Shown: piece by piece, positions 55,527 to 64,000 of the stretch
How positions within the stretch are numbered: position 1 is the first letter of the stretch
How the letters are laid out: each line of letters opens with the position of its first letter
Assembly: GCF_020734105.1 (NCBI RefSeq)
Contig: NZ_JAJAFR010000003.1
Location: forward strand, 62,001 to 126,000
Source of the DNA: Alkalihalobacillus deserti
GTDB taxonomy: Bacteria; Bacillota; Bacilli; Bacillales; Bacillaceae_D
DNA length: 64,000 nt
Direction of reading: 5' to 3'
The notes under the pieces: model-generated
What the model was told of the DNA's origin: nothing
Seen by the model: the letters and a program-made list of their open reading frames with translations, nothing else
The model's database searches: none
Made by a program: the position numbers and the translations under genes

Positions 55527-57101
55527 TCAGCTTTGTTCCTCAAGCAAGTCAATGAAAAATCTCTTTAAAGCCTCCATCCGATGATCTTCAAGTTGCCGAT
55601 CTGTTCCGGCAATAATAATAGAGGTTAGTGTATCATTTTTGTGTAATCCTCCATGCTCTCCGCCACCATTATGAACGGGCGAACCTTCAGAACTGATGAC
55701 ATGACCTGGTCGAGCTGTTACAACCATAGCTGAACTATGACTGTTAAGAGCACCATATAATTGATGGAAAATATCCGGATAATTCCCAAATGTAATGGTT
55801 TGATTTTCGTTTAATGTAATGTCGGCAATTTTGTGATTACCGTTAATTGTCCATGACTGTCCGTAACTGTCCTTCCATTCGCCATTTTCTCTCACCTGAA
55901 GAACGCCTTCTGTGCCAACTTGGTATATGACGAGTTCATCTCCGTCTAGCCATGCAAGGTGATCAATTCGTGAATCAAACTGAAGTTTATTAGCAATATC
56001 TAGGTAATGAACAGCCTCTGTCGTAGGATGCAAATAAGCTGAACGATGATTGTTTGCGATAACAATATCTCCACTGCTCGGTTCATCAAGAAGGGGAGCA
56101 ACAATTAATGGATCAAGCAATGGTTTTAGTTCAATTGCTGCATCCCTTTTTTTATCTACTAGTAAATCTTGACCGTGATCCCCCATGACGACAAAGATGT
56201 TTTCTTCTAGTGCTTTATCCCAACTATCGTATGCATTGAGTATCGTTTGCAAATGGAAATCGGTGTTCGCAAAGTATTCAATACTGACGGGGCCGTGTTG
56301 ATGAGCATCTTTATCATAATTAGGAAAAAACACCATTAAAAAATCAGGTTGTTGTTTTCCTTTAATAAGTTTTTCCACTACTTCTGCTGAATAGGAATCA
56401 TTCAAGCCGAAACGTTGATATAAGCTATCATTAACATTCGTACCTTGAATCAATTTAGGTTGAACTGCTTGTCCAAGTGCTAAGAGGTCAGGTCCTTTTG
56501 TCTCCATTTTATTTGTTAAGTGGAGGAGGGATTTCATATACGTCGGGAGGGCAATTTCATGAGTTTGGTCTCCGCGATAAGCAAGCATATTGACCGCTCC
56601 TGTTGAATATCCTTTTTGATTGAGTCTTTCATAAATGGTTTCTACCTGCGGTGAAATATGGTTCGTATTTAAATGAATAAGTGAATTCATTAACGTATCA
56701 TTCATGCCTAATTTCCAAGACTTAACTAGAGTTGAACCGTAATTAATGATCGTGTCGGCTTTTGGATCGTACCAAACAAGACCAGGAATTTGGTGTTCTG
56801 CTGGTGATGTTCCTGTTATTATCGTCGTTTCAATCGGTACAGACATGGATGGAAAAGGAGCTACTAAATCATGATGAACGGATCCTCTTTCCATTAAATA
56901 CGTTAAAGCAGGAAGTGAACCTTTATTGATGCCCTCTTCAATAACTGGTTTTGTCATGGAGTCAATTAAAACAACGATCACATTTTTTTCGTTTAGTGGG
57001 TCAGCCTTTGTTGACTGTACTAGAGTTGCTCCTTCAGGACGGCTGTCACCACATCCTACAAGTAGACAGCCAATGAAAATCCATACAATAATTGATCTCA
57101 T
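55527..57101 (-). CDS. alkaline-phosphatase-superfamily phosphodiesterase lipoprotein
   Basis: A 524-residue lipoprotein. The signal peptide SIIVWIFIGCLLVGCG ends in LVGC, so it is anchored outside the membrane. The nucleotide pyrophosphatase/phosphodiesterase domain shows VIVVLIDSMTKPVI with metal ligand Asp, APFPSMSVPIETTIITG around the catalytic Thr or Ser, FFPNYDKDAHQHGP and VVMGDHGQDLL. A further conserved block NGGGEHGGLHKNDTL is near the C-terminus. The substrate is unknown. The start of the next gene upstream ends 23 bases away, so the two form an operon with the DUF421 gene. Confidence 0.83.
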   Translation of the reverse strand: MRSIIVWIFIGCLLVGCGDSRPEGATLVQSTKADPLNEKNVIVVLIDSMTKPVIEEGINKGSLPALTYLMERGSVHHDLVAPFPSMSVPIETTIITGTSPAEHQIPGLVWYDPKADTIINYGSTLVKSWKLGMNDTLMNSLIHLNTNHISPQVETIYERLNQKGYSTGAVNMLAYRGDQTHEIALPTYMKSLLHLTNKMETKGPDLLALGQAVQPKLIQGTNVNDSLYQRFGLNDSYSAEVVEKLIKGKQQPDFLMVFFPNYDKDAHQHGPVSIEYFANTDFHLQTILNAYDSWDKALEENIFVVMGDHGQDLLVDKKRDAAIELKPLLDPLIVAPLLDEPSSGDIVIANNHRSAYLHPTTEAVHYLDIANKLQFDSRIDHLAWLDGDELVIYQVGTEGVLQVRENGEWKDSYGQSWTINGNHKIADITLNENQTITFGNYPDIFHQLYGALNSHSSAMVVTARPGHVISSEGSPVHNGGGEHGGLHKNDTLTSIIIAGTDRQLEDHRMEALKRFFIDLLEEQS

Positions 57102-57124
57102 CTTATTACCCCCTTTCTATACAA

Positions 57125-57805
57125 TTAGTACGTTTGAATTTCAAACCCCTCTCCTTCTAACCATTCGGCATATAAGACATCTGAGGGACCTGGAATACCA
57201 AGATTAAACAATTCGTCCTTTAGCCAAGATACTTCTTTGTTTAATTTAGCTAAGCCTTCATGGATAATTTCCCCATCAAGTATGAGTAAAATAGGAAACC
57301 CAACTGACTTTGGAGCTATATGCAAATCACGATTTATCGGTATTTCATAGGGGTGTTTACGCAAAACATTTATTGCCCCATTGGTTTCAAGAATTCCGTA
57401 TTCTACTTCTCTTATGGAAAAAACACCTTTGTCTCTTAGTAGGTGTAGGAGTTGATCAAGATCCAACTTATTATTTCGTAATTCGTTGAATTGAATTTTT
57501 CCCTTTGAGATTATGAGCGTAGGAGTTCCTTCTAACCATGGTCTTGAAGCTCTAATTTTCTGAGTAATCATCTCTATTACATAGATTAAAGAACCCCAAA
57601 TAAACACGGCATATAGAACATAATATATACCTATGTCTTTGTCATAAATGGCATTCCCGACTAGTTCACCTAATACTAGTGCTGAGATAAAATCAAAAGG
57701 TGTCAATTGCGTAATTTGATTTTTTCCAAGCACTTTCGTCATGATAAGAAGTGCAAAAAAACCGATTAATAGCTCCAACGTTAAAGAAAGAAAATTAGTA
57801 TTCAC
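57125..57805 (-). CDS. DUF421 (YetF-like) membrane protein
   Basis: A 226-residue DUF421 protein with three membrane segments (about residues 8-25, 38-52 and 60-82), the family block TKVLGKNQITQLTPFDFISALVLGELVGNAI and two soluble repeats (LDLDQLLHLLRDKGVFSIREVEYGILETNGAINVL). It is a GTG start after GAGGGG. It precedes the lipoprotein phosphodiesterase on the same strand. DUF421 proteins are abundant in spore formers but have no firm function. Confidence 0.85.
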   Translation of the reverse strand: MNTNFLSLTLELLIGFFALLIMTKVLGKNQITQLTPFDFISALVLGELVGNAIYDKDIGIYYVLYAVFIWGSLIYVIEMITQKIRASRPWLEGTPTLIISKGKIQFNELRNNKLDLDQLLHLLRDKGVFSIREVEYGILETNGAINVLRKHPYEIPINRDLHIAPKSVGFPILLILDGEIIHEGLAKLNKEVSWLKDELFNLGIPGPSDVLYAEWLEGEGFEIQTY

Positions 57806-57865
57806 AGTGGTACCCCTCTATTTTTATCTTACATTTCTTTTTAGTTTGAACGAAAAGACAATGGT

Positions 57866-58262
57866 TTATGAGGGAGAATTTAGTTGAGCAAGCCAAAGGT
57901 CTAACTGTTTAACAAGTATTTGGGATGAATGGTGCAGTTTTCCGAGTTCGGAATGAAGGTCATCTGCTCGTCCTTTAGAGATGGTCTTTATCTTGCCTTC
58001 TCGGGTGGTCCAATGTGTTAGCAAATAATTACCGACTGCAGACCAGTATTGATTAATGATCAAGACTTGTTTAGCTGTAAATAAGTTAGCGAGTTCTAAA
58101 ATCACTAATAGGAAGGTTTAAAGGTAAATCTTCTGTTGATTTTGAATGAATATCAACTTGTTGTTTCGCTACAGCTTCTCGTAATTGATAAGCAAGGATA
58201 AGATCTAACAATTTTAGTTTTAGATAGTCGCTATTTTCATTTGTGTTCTCATAATTTATTTA
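57866..58262 (-). pseudogene. frameshifted gene of unknown family
   Basis: Two adjoining minus-strand frames make one probable protein: SDYLKLKLLDLILAYQLREA, VAKQQVDIHSKSTEDLPLNLPIS, then after a frameshift near 58105 LELANLFTAKQVLIINQYWSAVGNYLLTHW and GRADDLHSELGKLHHSSQIL. No start codon is present for the first part. It is helical and soluble. I do not recognise it; position next to a spoVA cluster suggests a spore-related gene. Confidence 0.55.
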
Positions 58263-58506
58263 TATTTGTTTGTATGAGAAAGAGGGTTTGATTTGTCTTA
58301 CGTTGATAATGAAAGAAAATAATTACGACAGTTAAGTGAATCGCGAATAAAACTAAAGTTAATGCTAACAACAAGGATTGGTCCTCCATTAACTATCACA
58401 GTGAAGAGAAAACTTACAAATTTTGTAGCAAATAGTTTTTTTGGTTTTTCATCATTCTATAATTGAAGGTTACCTTCGTCATTCGATACTTTAGGGGGAT
58501 TTAATC

Positions 58507-58710
58507 ATGACAGTCGCAGCGAAAATGAAACAAACATTAGCGGGCTTAAAAAGTGCTCAAGCAAGTTTAGAAACATTTGCTCTTGAGACAGAAAATCAAC
58601 AAGCTAAACAACTTTTTCAACAAATGGCTCAGCAAACACAAGGAGTTGTTGATGGGTTAAATCCGCGTTTACAACAAATTGAAGAAGAAGAGCCGCAATA
58701 TAAACAATAA
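58507..58710 (+). CDS. DUF1657 protein, first gene of the spoVA2mob-like operon
   Basis: A 67-residue helical protein: KMKQTLAGLKSAQASLETFAL, then ETENQQAKQLFQQMAQQTQGVVDGL. DUF1657 proteins are small, spore-associated and accompany this type of spoVA operon. GGGGG precedes the ATG. A second copy lies at 61087, and a third is fused to the DUF421 protein at 61308. The function is unknown. Confidence 0.85.
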   Translation: MTVAAKMKQTLAGLKSAQASLETFALETENQQAKQLFQQMAQQTQGVVDGLNPRLQQIEEEEPQYKQ

Positions 58711-58783
58711 AGTTTCTTAGTGACACGAGTCTTTTTTGACTCGTGTCAGTTGTACATAATTACTGAAAAGGAGAGAGCTATCC

Positions 58784-59215
58784 ATGAAATCGATCATTCA
58801 AGGATTACTAATATTATACATTTTATCTGGCTGTCAAATGGCAGAACCCCAACAAGATATTAAGCCTTTACAACTTTCAACGAACGTCGTAGTCAATCAA
58901 GAACAAGCTGATGAAGCGAAAAAAATAATCCTCTCAATGGAGGAAGTCATTGAGGTGAAGGGAGTATCGGCTGATAACAATATTTACATGGCTCCAAAAG
59001 TTAAACATTTTGACCGTTTCAGGTTAAAGGAAATTCGTAAATATAGTCATGATCATGTGAAAAAGCGGTATCCGGATGCAACTGTACATGTTTCAACAGA
59101 TCAAAAAATCTTTATGGAATTAGAAAAATTGGAACAAGAGTTGAAAAAAAGAACCATAAGTGAAAAACGATTAAAGCAAAGGTTAAACAAACTTGATGAA
59201 ATGATGAAAGGCTAA
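58784..59215 (+). CDS. YhcN/YlaJ-type spore lipoprotein
   Basis: A 143-residue lipoprotein; the signal peptide IIQGLLILYILSGC ends with the lipobox LSGC. The rest has the YhcN/YlaJ pattern VNQEQADEAKKIILSMEEVIEVKGVSADNNIYMAPKV, RFRLKEIRKYSHDHVKKRYPDATVHVSTD, and a charged C-terminal helix. Such lipoproteins sit in the inner spore membrane. It is the second gene of the operon. Confidence 0.87.
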   Translation: MKSIIQGLLILYILSGCQMAEPQQDIKPLQLSTNVVVNQEQADEAKKIILSMEEVIEVKGVSADNNIYMAPKVKHFDRFRLKEIRKYSHDHVKKRYPDATVHVSTDQKIFMELEKLEQELKKRTISEKRLKQRLNKLDEMMKG

Positions 59216-59229
59216 GAGGTGATAAGCAA

Positions 59230-59709
59230 ATGTCTACAAGTAAAAAGAAAAATGTTACTCCTGCACAAGAAAAGTATCAAACATTAGCAAGTAAATATGA
59301 AAAGAAACGACCAGTAGGGAAAAACTGTATTCGAGCTTTTTTTGTTGGTGGTGCTATCTGTTTAGTTGGACAAGGCTTGCATGTGTTTTATTACACGTTT
59401 TTTGATTTTACACAACGAACAGCAGGAGATCCAACTGTTGCCACTTTGATTTTACTATCTGTTCTGTTAACTGGTTTTGGTGTGTATGATCGATTTGCAC
59501 AATTTGCTGGTGCTGGCACAGCCGTACCGGTTACGGGATTTGCGAATTCAGTTGCTTCAGCAGCGATTGAACACCGGACAGAAGGGTATGTTCTCGGTGT
59601 AGGTGGGAAAATGTTCAAATTAGCTGGGTCCGTTATTGTCTTTGGTACAGTTGCTGCCTTTTTTATTGCGATCATTAAAACCATACTTGTAAAGTGGGGA
59701 GGGTTATAA
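59230..59709 (+). CDS. spoVAC: stage V sporulation protein AC
   Basis: A 159-residue membrane protein of the SpoVAC/SpoVAE family: CIRAFFVGGAICLVGQGLHVFY, four hydrophobic helices, and the signature GVYDRFAQFAGAGTAVPVTGFANSVASAAIEHRTEG. SpoVAC forms a mechanosensitive channel for dipicolinic acid in the inner spore membrane. It follows the lipoprotein gene by 14 bases and has the ribosome-binding site AGAGGTGAT. Confidence 0.95.
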   Translation: MSTSKKKNVTPAQEKYQTLASKYEKKRPVGKNCIRAFFVGGAICLVGQGLHVFYYTFFDFTQRTAGDPTVATLILLSVLLTGFGVYDRFAQFAGAGTAVPVTGFANSVASAAIEHRTEGYVLGVGGKMFKLAGSVIVFGTVAAFFIAIIKTILVKWGGL

Positions 59710-59710
59710 A

Positions 59711-60724
59711 ATGCTAAAAGGTCATCAAACGTGGGAATTTGAAAATCATCCTGTCATTCTTTCAACGGGAACTGTTGGTGGACCTTTTGAAGCTAACGGG
59801 AAATTAGCAGACGATTTTGATTTATTACATGAGGATTTATGGCTCGGACAAGATTCTTATGAAAAGGCACAAAAAGTGTTATTGGAAGAATCGGTTACAA
59901 GAGCAATTGAAAAAGCAGAGTTAAGAAATGAAGATATTCAATTCATGTTTACAGGTGATTTAATTAACCAGCTTACGCCTTCTAGCTTTGCAAGCCGAAC
60001 ATTGGCTATTCCTTATTTAGGTCTATTTGGTGCATGTTCCACATCGATGGAGGGCTTAGCACTTGCCTCCTTTATTATAAACGCTAACGGAGCAGAGCGG
60101 ATTGTCACCGCGGCCTCTAGTCATAATGCGGCAACGGAAAAACAATTTCGTTATCCTACTGAATACGGTGGACAAAAACCACCAACAGCCCAATGGACAG
60201 TTACAGCTTCGGGCGCTGCTGTTGTTTCAAATGTGGGCAATGGTCCTATTGTGACTTCCGCAACAATCGGCAAAGTAATTGATATGGGTTTATCTGATCC
60301 GTTTAACATGGGAGGGGCAATGGCACCAGCTGCTGCTGATACAATTATCTCTCATTTTAGAGACCGTAATCTCCCAGCAGATCATTATGACTTAATTGCC
60401 TCAGGAGATTTAGGGGAAGTTGGTCTTCCAATCGCAAAAGAGCTTTTAAAACAAAAAGGCTTAGATGTGCCCGAAAATACATTTCAAGATTGTGGCCTCA
60501 TGATTTACCGAGATGGACAGCCAGTCTTAGCTGGGGCAAGTGGTCCAGGATGCTCGGCTTCTGTAACGTATGGGCATTTATTAAATCGAATAAAACGTGG
60601 AGAATTAAAAAGAATTTTGATTGTTGCAACAGGGGCGTTACTTTCACCGCTATCTTTTCAGCAACAAGAAACAATTCCTTGTATCGCTCATGCTGTTTCG
60701 ATCGAGGCAGGTGGACAGTCATGA
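59711..60724 (+). CDS. spoVAD: stage V sporulation protein AD
   Basis: A 337-residue thiolase-fold protein: [47 protein letters not shown] with the Cys, [38 protein letters not shown] type block and [20 protein letters not shown]. SpoVAD binds dipicolinic acid and helps take it up into the forespore. Its stop overlaps the spoVAEb start as ATGA. Confidence 0.96.
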   Translation: MLKGHQTWEFENHPVILSTGTVGGPFEANGKLADDFDLLHEDLWLGQDSYEKAQKVLLEESVTRAIEKAELRNEDIQFMFTGDLINQLTPSSFASRTLAIPYLGLFGACSTSMEGLALASFIINANGAERIVTAASSHNAATEKQFRYPTEYGGQKPPTAQWTVTASGAAVVSNVGNGPIVTSATIGKVIDMGLSDPFNMGGAMAPAAADTIISHFRDRNLPADHYDLIASGDLGEVGLPIAKELLKQKGLDVPENTFQDCGLMIYRDGQPVLAGASGPGCSASVTYGHLLNRIKRGELKRILIVATGALLSPLSFQQQETIPCIAHAVSIEAGGQS

Positions 60725-61071
60725 TTTTCTTATCTGCGTTTGTTGTCGGTGGTTTGATTTGTGTTATTGGACAAATTTTAATGGATGTGTTGAAACTAAC
60801 GCCTGCTCACACGATGAGTACGCTCGTTGTTAGTGGTGCTATATTAGACGGTTTTGGGTTGTATGAACCATTAATTGACTTTGCGGGTGCTGGTGCGACA
60901 GTTCCTATAACAAGTTTTGGTAATTCACTTGTACACGGGGCGATGGCAGAAGCAGAAGTGAATGGTTTGGTAGGTGTATTAACAGGAATATTTGAAGTGA
61001 CAAGTGCAGGGATATCAGCAGCGATCATTTTTGGATTTATCGCTTCCCTTGTATTTAAACCAAAAGGATAA
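60721..61071 (+). CDS. spoVAEb: stage V sporulation protein AEb
   Basis: A 116-residue membrane protein, start ATG 60721 overlapping the spoVAD stop by four bases. The SpoVAC/AE signature [31 protein letters not shown] lies in the middle, with four hydrophobic helices. A much longer open frame to 60490 lies within spoVAD and is not real. It belongs to the DPA channel complex. Confidence 0.94.
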   Translation: MIFLSAFVVGGLICVIGQILMDVLKLTPAHTMSTLVVSGAILDGFGLYEPLIDFAGAGATVPITSFGNSLVHGAMAEAEVNGLVGVLTGIFEVTSAGISAAIIFGFIASLVFKPKG

Positions 61072-61086
61072 AGGAGATTTGGAATT

Positions 61087-61293
61087 ATGACAGTAGCAAG
61101 TCAGGTTCAAGGGTTACTTATTTCATTACAATCAATTGACGCCATCCTTTCATCGCTAGCAGTAAAAACCAAGGAGCGAGAAGCAAGGGAAGCATTTCAT
61201 CAAAGCGCATTAAAAACAAGGACGGTCATTAAAGAAATACAGAAAAGGAAGGGTCAAATTGAGTTTGAAGAGCCCGAGTATCAACAAACGTAA
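61087..61293 (+). CDS. DUF1657 protein, second copy
   Basis: A 68-residue helical protein, SQVQGLLISLQSIDAILSSL followed by AVKTKEREAREAFHQSALKT, similar in layout to the protein at 58507. AAAGGAG precedes the ATG. It lies between spoVAEb and the DUF421 fusion, as in known spoVA2mob operons. Confidence 0.83.
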   Translation: MTVASQVQGLLISLQSIDAILSSLAVKTKEREAREAFHQSALKTRTVIKEIQKRKGQIEFEEPEYQQT

Positions 61294-61307
61294 AAGGAGG
61301 GATTTAG

Positions 61308-62168
61308 ATGCAAGGGTGGATAGAGGTTGCACTTCGTAGTTTTGTTGGGCTTTTATTGTTTCTCGCTATTGCTCGTTTATTTGCCCGAAAACCTATCGGT
61401 GAGACATCGCAATTAGAATTTGGTCTTATTGCCTCAGTTGCCGTCATTTTAGCAATTGGCTCAATTCAATTATCAATTCCTATTTCGTACCTGATAGTAG
61501 CTCTTGTTATTTGGGCAGGGGGAGCATTTGGTATCCTGATGTTTAGCTTGAAAAATGCAACATTCCGGTCCGCTATTTATGGGAAAGGGATCCCTATTAT
61601 GAAGGATGGAAAAATTCTAGAGGACAATATGAAGAAACAGCATTTAACAACTGACGAGTTATTACGGAAACTTCGTACGAAACAAGTGTTTCAAGTTGCC
61701 GATGTTGAGTTTGCTGTTCTTGAGGGGAATGGCGAGTTAAATGTTCTCGTAAAAAAAGAACAACAACCGATAACAGCTAAAATGTTGCACCATCAGGTTC
61801 CCCCCATTAAAGAACCTGAGACGGTTATTATGGACGGGAAAATTCTTCATGAACCTATGTCAACACGGGGATTAAGTGAAGAATGGCTAAAAACAGAGCT
61901 TGAGAAAATGGATGCCATTGTTGAAAATGTATTTTTGGCGCAAATTGATGAATATGGGCAATTAACATTTGATTTATTTGATGATATTCTTCAAGTGCCG
62001 CAGCCAACTGAATTGCCACTGCTTGAAGCAAGCATTAAAAAAGCACAGGCTGATATGGAGTTATTTGCCCTTGATACTGAAAATGCTCAAGCTAAACAGA
62101 TGTATAAGTGGTGTGCCGAACAAATGAAACAAGTACATGAAGTGGTTTCTCCATTCACGAAATCGTAA
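61308..62168 (+). CDS. DUF421 protein with C-terminal DUF1657 domain
   Basis: A 286-residue protein: three membrane helices (about residues 10-30, 38-55 and 60-82), the DUF421 soluble part (KQHLTTDELLRKLRTKQVFQVADVEFAVLEGNGELNVL), and from about residue 240 a DUF1657-like helix pair (LEASIKKAQADMELFALDTENAQAKQM). The fusion is typical of the last gene of spoVA2mob operons, whose extra copies raise spore heat resistance in some Bacillus strains. It is the last gene of the seven-gene unit. Confidence 0.88.
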   Translation: MQGWIEVALRSFVGLLLFLAIARLFARKPIGETSQLEFGLIASVAVILAIGSIQLSIPISYLIVALVIWAGGAFGILMFSLKNATFRSAIYGKGIPIMKDGKILEDNMKKQHLTTDELLRKLRTKQVFQVADVEFAVLEGNGELNVLVKKEQQPITAKMLHHQVPPIKEPETVIMDGKILHEPMSTRGLSEEWLKTELEKMDAIVENVFLAQIDEYGQLTFDLFDDILQVPQPTELPLLEASIKKAQADMELFALDTENAQAKQMYKWCAEQMKQVHEVVSPFTKS

Positions 62169-62257
62169 TCCTTTCATTGAATCAATTGATGTATTTTGAC
62201 TATAAAATGTTAGTTTTCTTCTTGAGTAATTGCACAAAAAATAATTGTACATTTTCA

Positions 62258-62300
62258 AACCCCTTCGTTTTTGCGAATGCTACGAAGGGACTCTTTTGTT
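62258..62300 (+). terminator. spoVA operon terminator
   Basis: CCCTTCGT and ACGAAGGG arms with a 13-base loop, followed by a T-rich stretch, 90 bases after the last gene. Confidence 0.75.
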
Positions 62301-62641
62301 TAAAATTTTCTTCGATTATTTTAAAAGAGAAACCTTTTACGAGGTAGACTTTAAAAACTAAAAGATCCCTGAAATTTCTAGCATTGTTTAAGGTCAGATG
62401 GTTGGAAATGAAACAAAAATACTTTAGGCCTTTTTATGTTTTTTGTATCTAAGGACTTTAAATTTACTAGCCATAATCAAGTGATTTTACAATCTTTTGG
62501 GAATACTTAAATTGTAATCATTTTGCTGCAAGGTTTTTTGCTTGCTACGGGTAGTTTTCTCCATCTATAAGCACGTTAGCTAAGCCACGAAACGTAATCT
62601 TAAGTGAAATCGACTGATAAAAAGTGAAGGGAAGAGATTCA
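62301..62641 (+). other. non-coding stretch before the short DUF421 gene
   Basis: AT-rich, no credible gene on either strand. It probably carries the promoter of the following two-gene unit, but I cannot place its boxes. Confidence 0.35.
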
Positions 62642-63121
62642 TTGGAATATATTATTTCATTTGCCAAAGCATTAGGTATGTTTGTTGTTGGGCTTACGGC
62701 TTTTCGGTTGATGGGTAGTCAAGCTGTTGGTAGATTAACTGATTTTGATCTGGTTGTGGCAATTGCCATTGGTGCATTAATTGCTAAACCACTTTCAGAC
62801 CCAGAATTAAATGCATGGATTTCAGTGGTCGCTATCTTCGCGCTGGTAGTCGCTCAAATTATCATTAGTTGGTTGTCTCTTAAAAGCACCGTATTTGAAA
62901 GCGTTATTGCAGGTAAAACCATTAAGGTGATTGACAATGGATCAATTATTATGAATGGATTGCGTAAAGCAAGAATAAGCAAAAATGAATTAAGTGAGGA
63001 ATTACGAGTGAAGGGATTTCGGTCTCCTTCTGAAGTACAGGAAGGTTTTCTGGAACCAAACGGTAAGTTAAGCTTATTTGGAAAAGAAAAACAGGACCAA
63101 TCAAAAAAGGAAAATCAATAA
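62642..63121 (+). CDS. short DUF421 protein
   Basis: A 159-residue protein with three membrane segments and only the first half of the DUF421 soluble region (VIAGKTIKVIDNGSIIMNGLRKARISKNELSEELRVKG, then EVQEGFLEPNGKLSLFGKEK). It ends where the second soluble repeat would start, so it is shorter than the three other DUF421 proteins here; this may be a normal subfamily. The TTG at 62642 follows GGGAAGAG. It is followed by the potassium channel after 36 bases. Confidence 0.8.
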   Translation: MEYIISFAKALGMFVVGLTAFRLMGSQAVGRLTDFDLVVAIAIGALIAKPLSDPELNAWISVVAIFALVVAQIIISWLSLKSTVFESVIAGKTIKVIDNGSIIMNGLRKARISKNELSEELRVKGFRSPSEVQEGFLEPNGKLSLFGKEKQDQSKKENQ

Positions 63122-63157
63122 TTTAAATTAAACGGTATTCCAAGGAGCTATCAATAA

Positions 63158-63958
63158 ATGTTAATAGCACTCATAAAAAAAGTACTTAAAAAAACAATTA
63201 ATATAGAACATTGGAAATTAATATCAATAGGTGTTATTTTCATCATTTTAAGTTCATTTATTATTTATATTATTGAGCCGGATGAATTTAAAAATCCTCT
63301 TAATGGATTTTGGTTTGTGATGACTACAGTTTCCCAAGTTGGCTTTGGCGATTATATTCCTAAAACAACTTTTGGTAGGCTTTATACTGTTATATTGTAC
63401 CTTGTTGGGGTAGGTTTTTTTGCAATTATCATTGCTAAATGGATAGATTTACTGAATAATTATGAAGAATTAAAGGAGGCGGAAATCCTGGGTTATAAAG
63501 GGAAAAATCATATCGTTGTTATTAATTGGTCTCAAAAAGCTAAAATTACAATGGAAGAAATTTTAGTCCAAAATCAAAATATTGATATTATATTAATTGA
63601 TGTATTCAAGGATTCCCCCATAGAACATGATCAAGTTCACTATGTTCAAGGAAATGCAACGAAAATAGATACTCTTCAAAGAGCAAATATTCTGCATGCA
63701 GAATCTATTTGCATTTTTGCACCTGATTTTGTAATAGATAAGGTGGCGGGAGACGGGAAGACTTTATTGATTGCTTCAACGATTAAACAATTAGCAAAGC
63801 AGAAAATGGCTAACATTTATATTATTGTCGAGATTTTAGATGAAGACCATGTATCTAATACGAATCTAGATTGTATAGATGAATTCATTTTATCGAACAA
63901 GCCATTTTCTCATTTAATGGCTAAAACTGCCTTACATAAGCAGCTTGATTACTCATAA
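63158..63958 (+). CDS. two-TM potassium channel with RCK/TrkA-N domain
   Basis: A 266-residue protein: helix 1 at about residues 22-42, the pore with TTVSQVGFGDYIPKT near 60-74, helix 2 near 80-102, then an RCK domain (HIVVINWSQKAKITMEEILV, IILIDVF, VHYVQGNATKIDTLQRANI). The filter reads VGFGD with Ser-Gln before it, where most channels have T-V-GYGD. The RCK Rossmann motif lacks the GxGxxG pattern, having NWSQKA. It is related to Bacillus YugO. Ligand unknown. Confidence 0.85.
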   Translation: MLIALIKKVLKKTINIEHWKLISIGVIFIILSSFIIYIIEPDEFKNPLNGFWFVMTTVSQVGFGDYIPKTTFGRLYTVILYLVGVGFFAIIIAKWIDLLNNYEELKEAEILGYKGKNHIVVINWSQKAKITMEEILVQNQNIDIILIDVFKDSPIEHDQVHYVQGNATKIDTLQRANILHAESICIFAPDFVIDKVAGDGKTLLIASTIKQLAKQKMANIYIIVEILDEDHVSNTNLDCIDEFILSNKPFSHLMAKTALHKQLDYS

Positions 63959-63988
63959 AAAACGTTATAAAGAAAGGGGGGTGCTGAA

Positions 63989-64000
63989 ATGAGCGACCTT
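63989..64000 (+). CDS. start of a gene cut by the window end
   Basis: AAAGGGGGG precedes an ATG that encodes MSDL before the sequence ends. Only the start is visible; the product is unknown. It lies 30 bases after the potassium channel gene and is probably in the same operon. Confidence 0.6.

Noticed and set aside
60490..60720. N-terminal extension of spoVAEb
   Set aside because: This is spoVAD read in another frame; the family start is the ATG at 60721 that overlaps the spoVAD stop.
58263..62168. Tn1546-like transposon carrying the spoVA operon
   Set aside because: No transposase, resolvase or terminal inverted repeats could be found on either side within the window.

Overview
The window comes from a low-GC, endospore-forming member of the Bacillaceae. 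The evidence is the set of small acid-soluble spore proteins (SspP, SspO, SspN, Tlp), a spoVA operon, an FMN-riboswitch rib operon, scpAB, and a gene order sspP-sspO-citB-sspN-...-yneP-tlp-yneQ-...-yneR that matches Bacillus subtilis apart from insertions. I cannot name the species.

Layout. 1-1.9 kb: a broken selA and an acyl-CoA thioesterase. 2-7.2 kb: aconitase citB flanked by spore-protein genes. 7.4-12.2 kb: membrane proteins, a copC/copD pair and a broken EamA transporter. 12.2-18.2 kb: a tandem AAA+ ATPase, yneP, tlp, yneQ, nadE and a PHP phosphoesterase. 18.4-18.7 kb: six tandem hairpin repeats in front of yajQ. 19.5-23.6 kb: an RNase H-like gene, metA, an EAL-domain gene and MFS debris. 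23.6-28.9 kb: three HesB/IscA-type genes, two of which carry an in-frame UGA followed by a stem-loop, mixed with spore-associated genes, a dipeptidase, a SurA-like lipoprotein and a broken cheV. 29.2-30.4 kb: an MFS transporter. 31.4-33.8 kb: 18 tRNA genes and a 5S rRNA, with rRNA promoters that run straight into 23S 3' remnants. 34.5-44 kb: mostly dispensable genes, several broken (amhX, dsdA, manganese catalase, ribokinase). 44.1-47.3 kb: a SWIM/SNF2 helicase. 47.5-52.3 kb: FMN riboswitch and ribD-ribE-ribBA-ribH-ribT. 52.3-55.4 kb: DUF309, scpA, scpB and a sodF-like gene. 55.5-64 kb: a phosphodiesterase lipoprotein, several DUF421 (YetF-like) genes, a spoVA2mob-like operon and a potassium channel.

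Main discovery candidate. Two HesB/IscA-family genes (23654-23965 and 25848-26132) have UGA where the family carries its N-terminal cluster-binding cysteine. Each UGA is followed at bacterial-SECIS distance by a hairpin with the same five-base apical loop. A third paralogue in the window (yneR, 28567-28872) has an ordinary Cys codon there. selA, the enzyme that makes selenocysteinyl-tRNA, is in the same window but carries several frameshifts and a stop. The window therefore suggests either a selenocysteine system being lost or one completed by genes elsewhere.

Second candidate. A dispersed structured repeat (8690-8860, 50862-51045, partial at 2499-2582) shows compensatory base changes between copies. 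This indicates selection on RNA or hairpin structure.

About ten genes are broken, while the long housekeeping genes are intact. This points to real decay of dispensable genes more than to random sequence error, although the rRNA junctions could be assembly artefacts.
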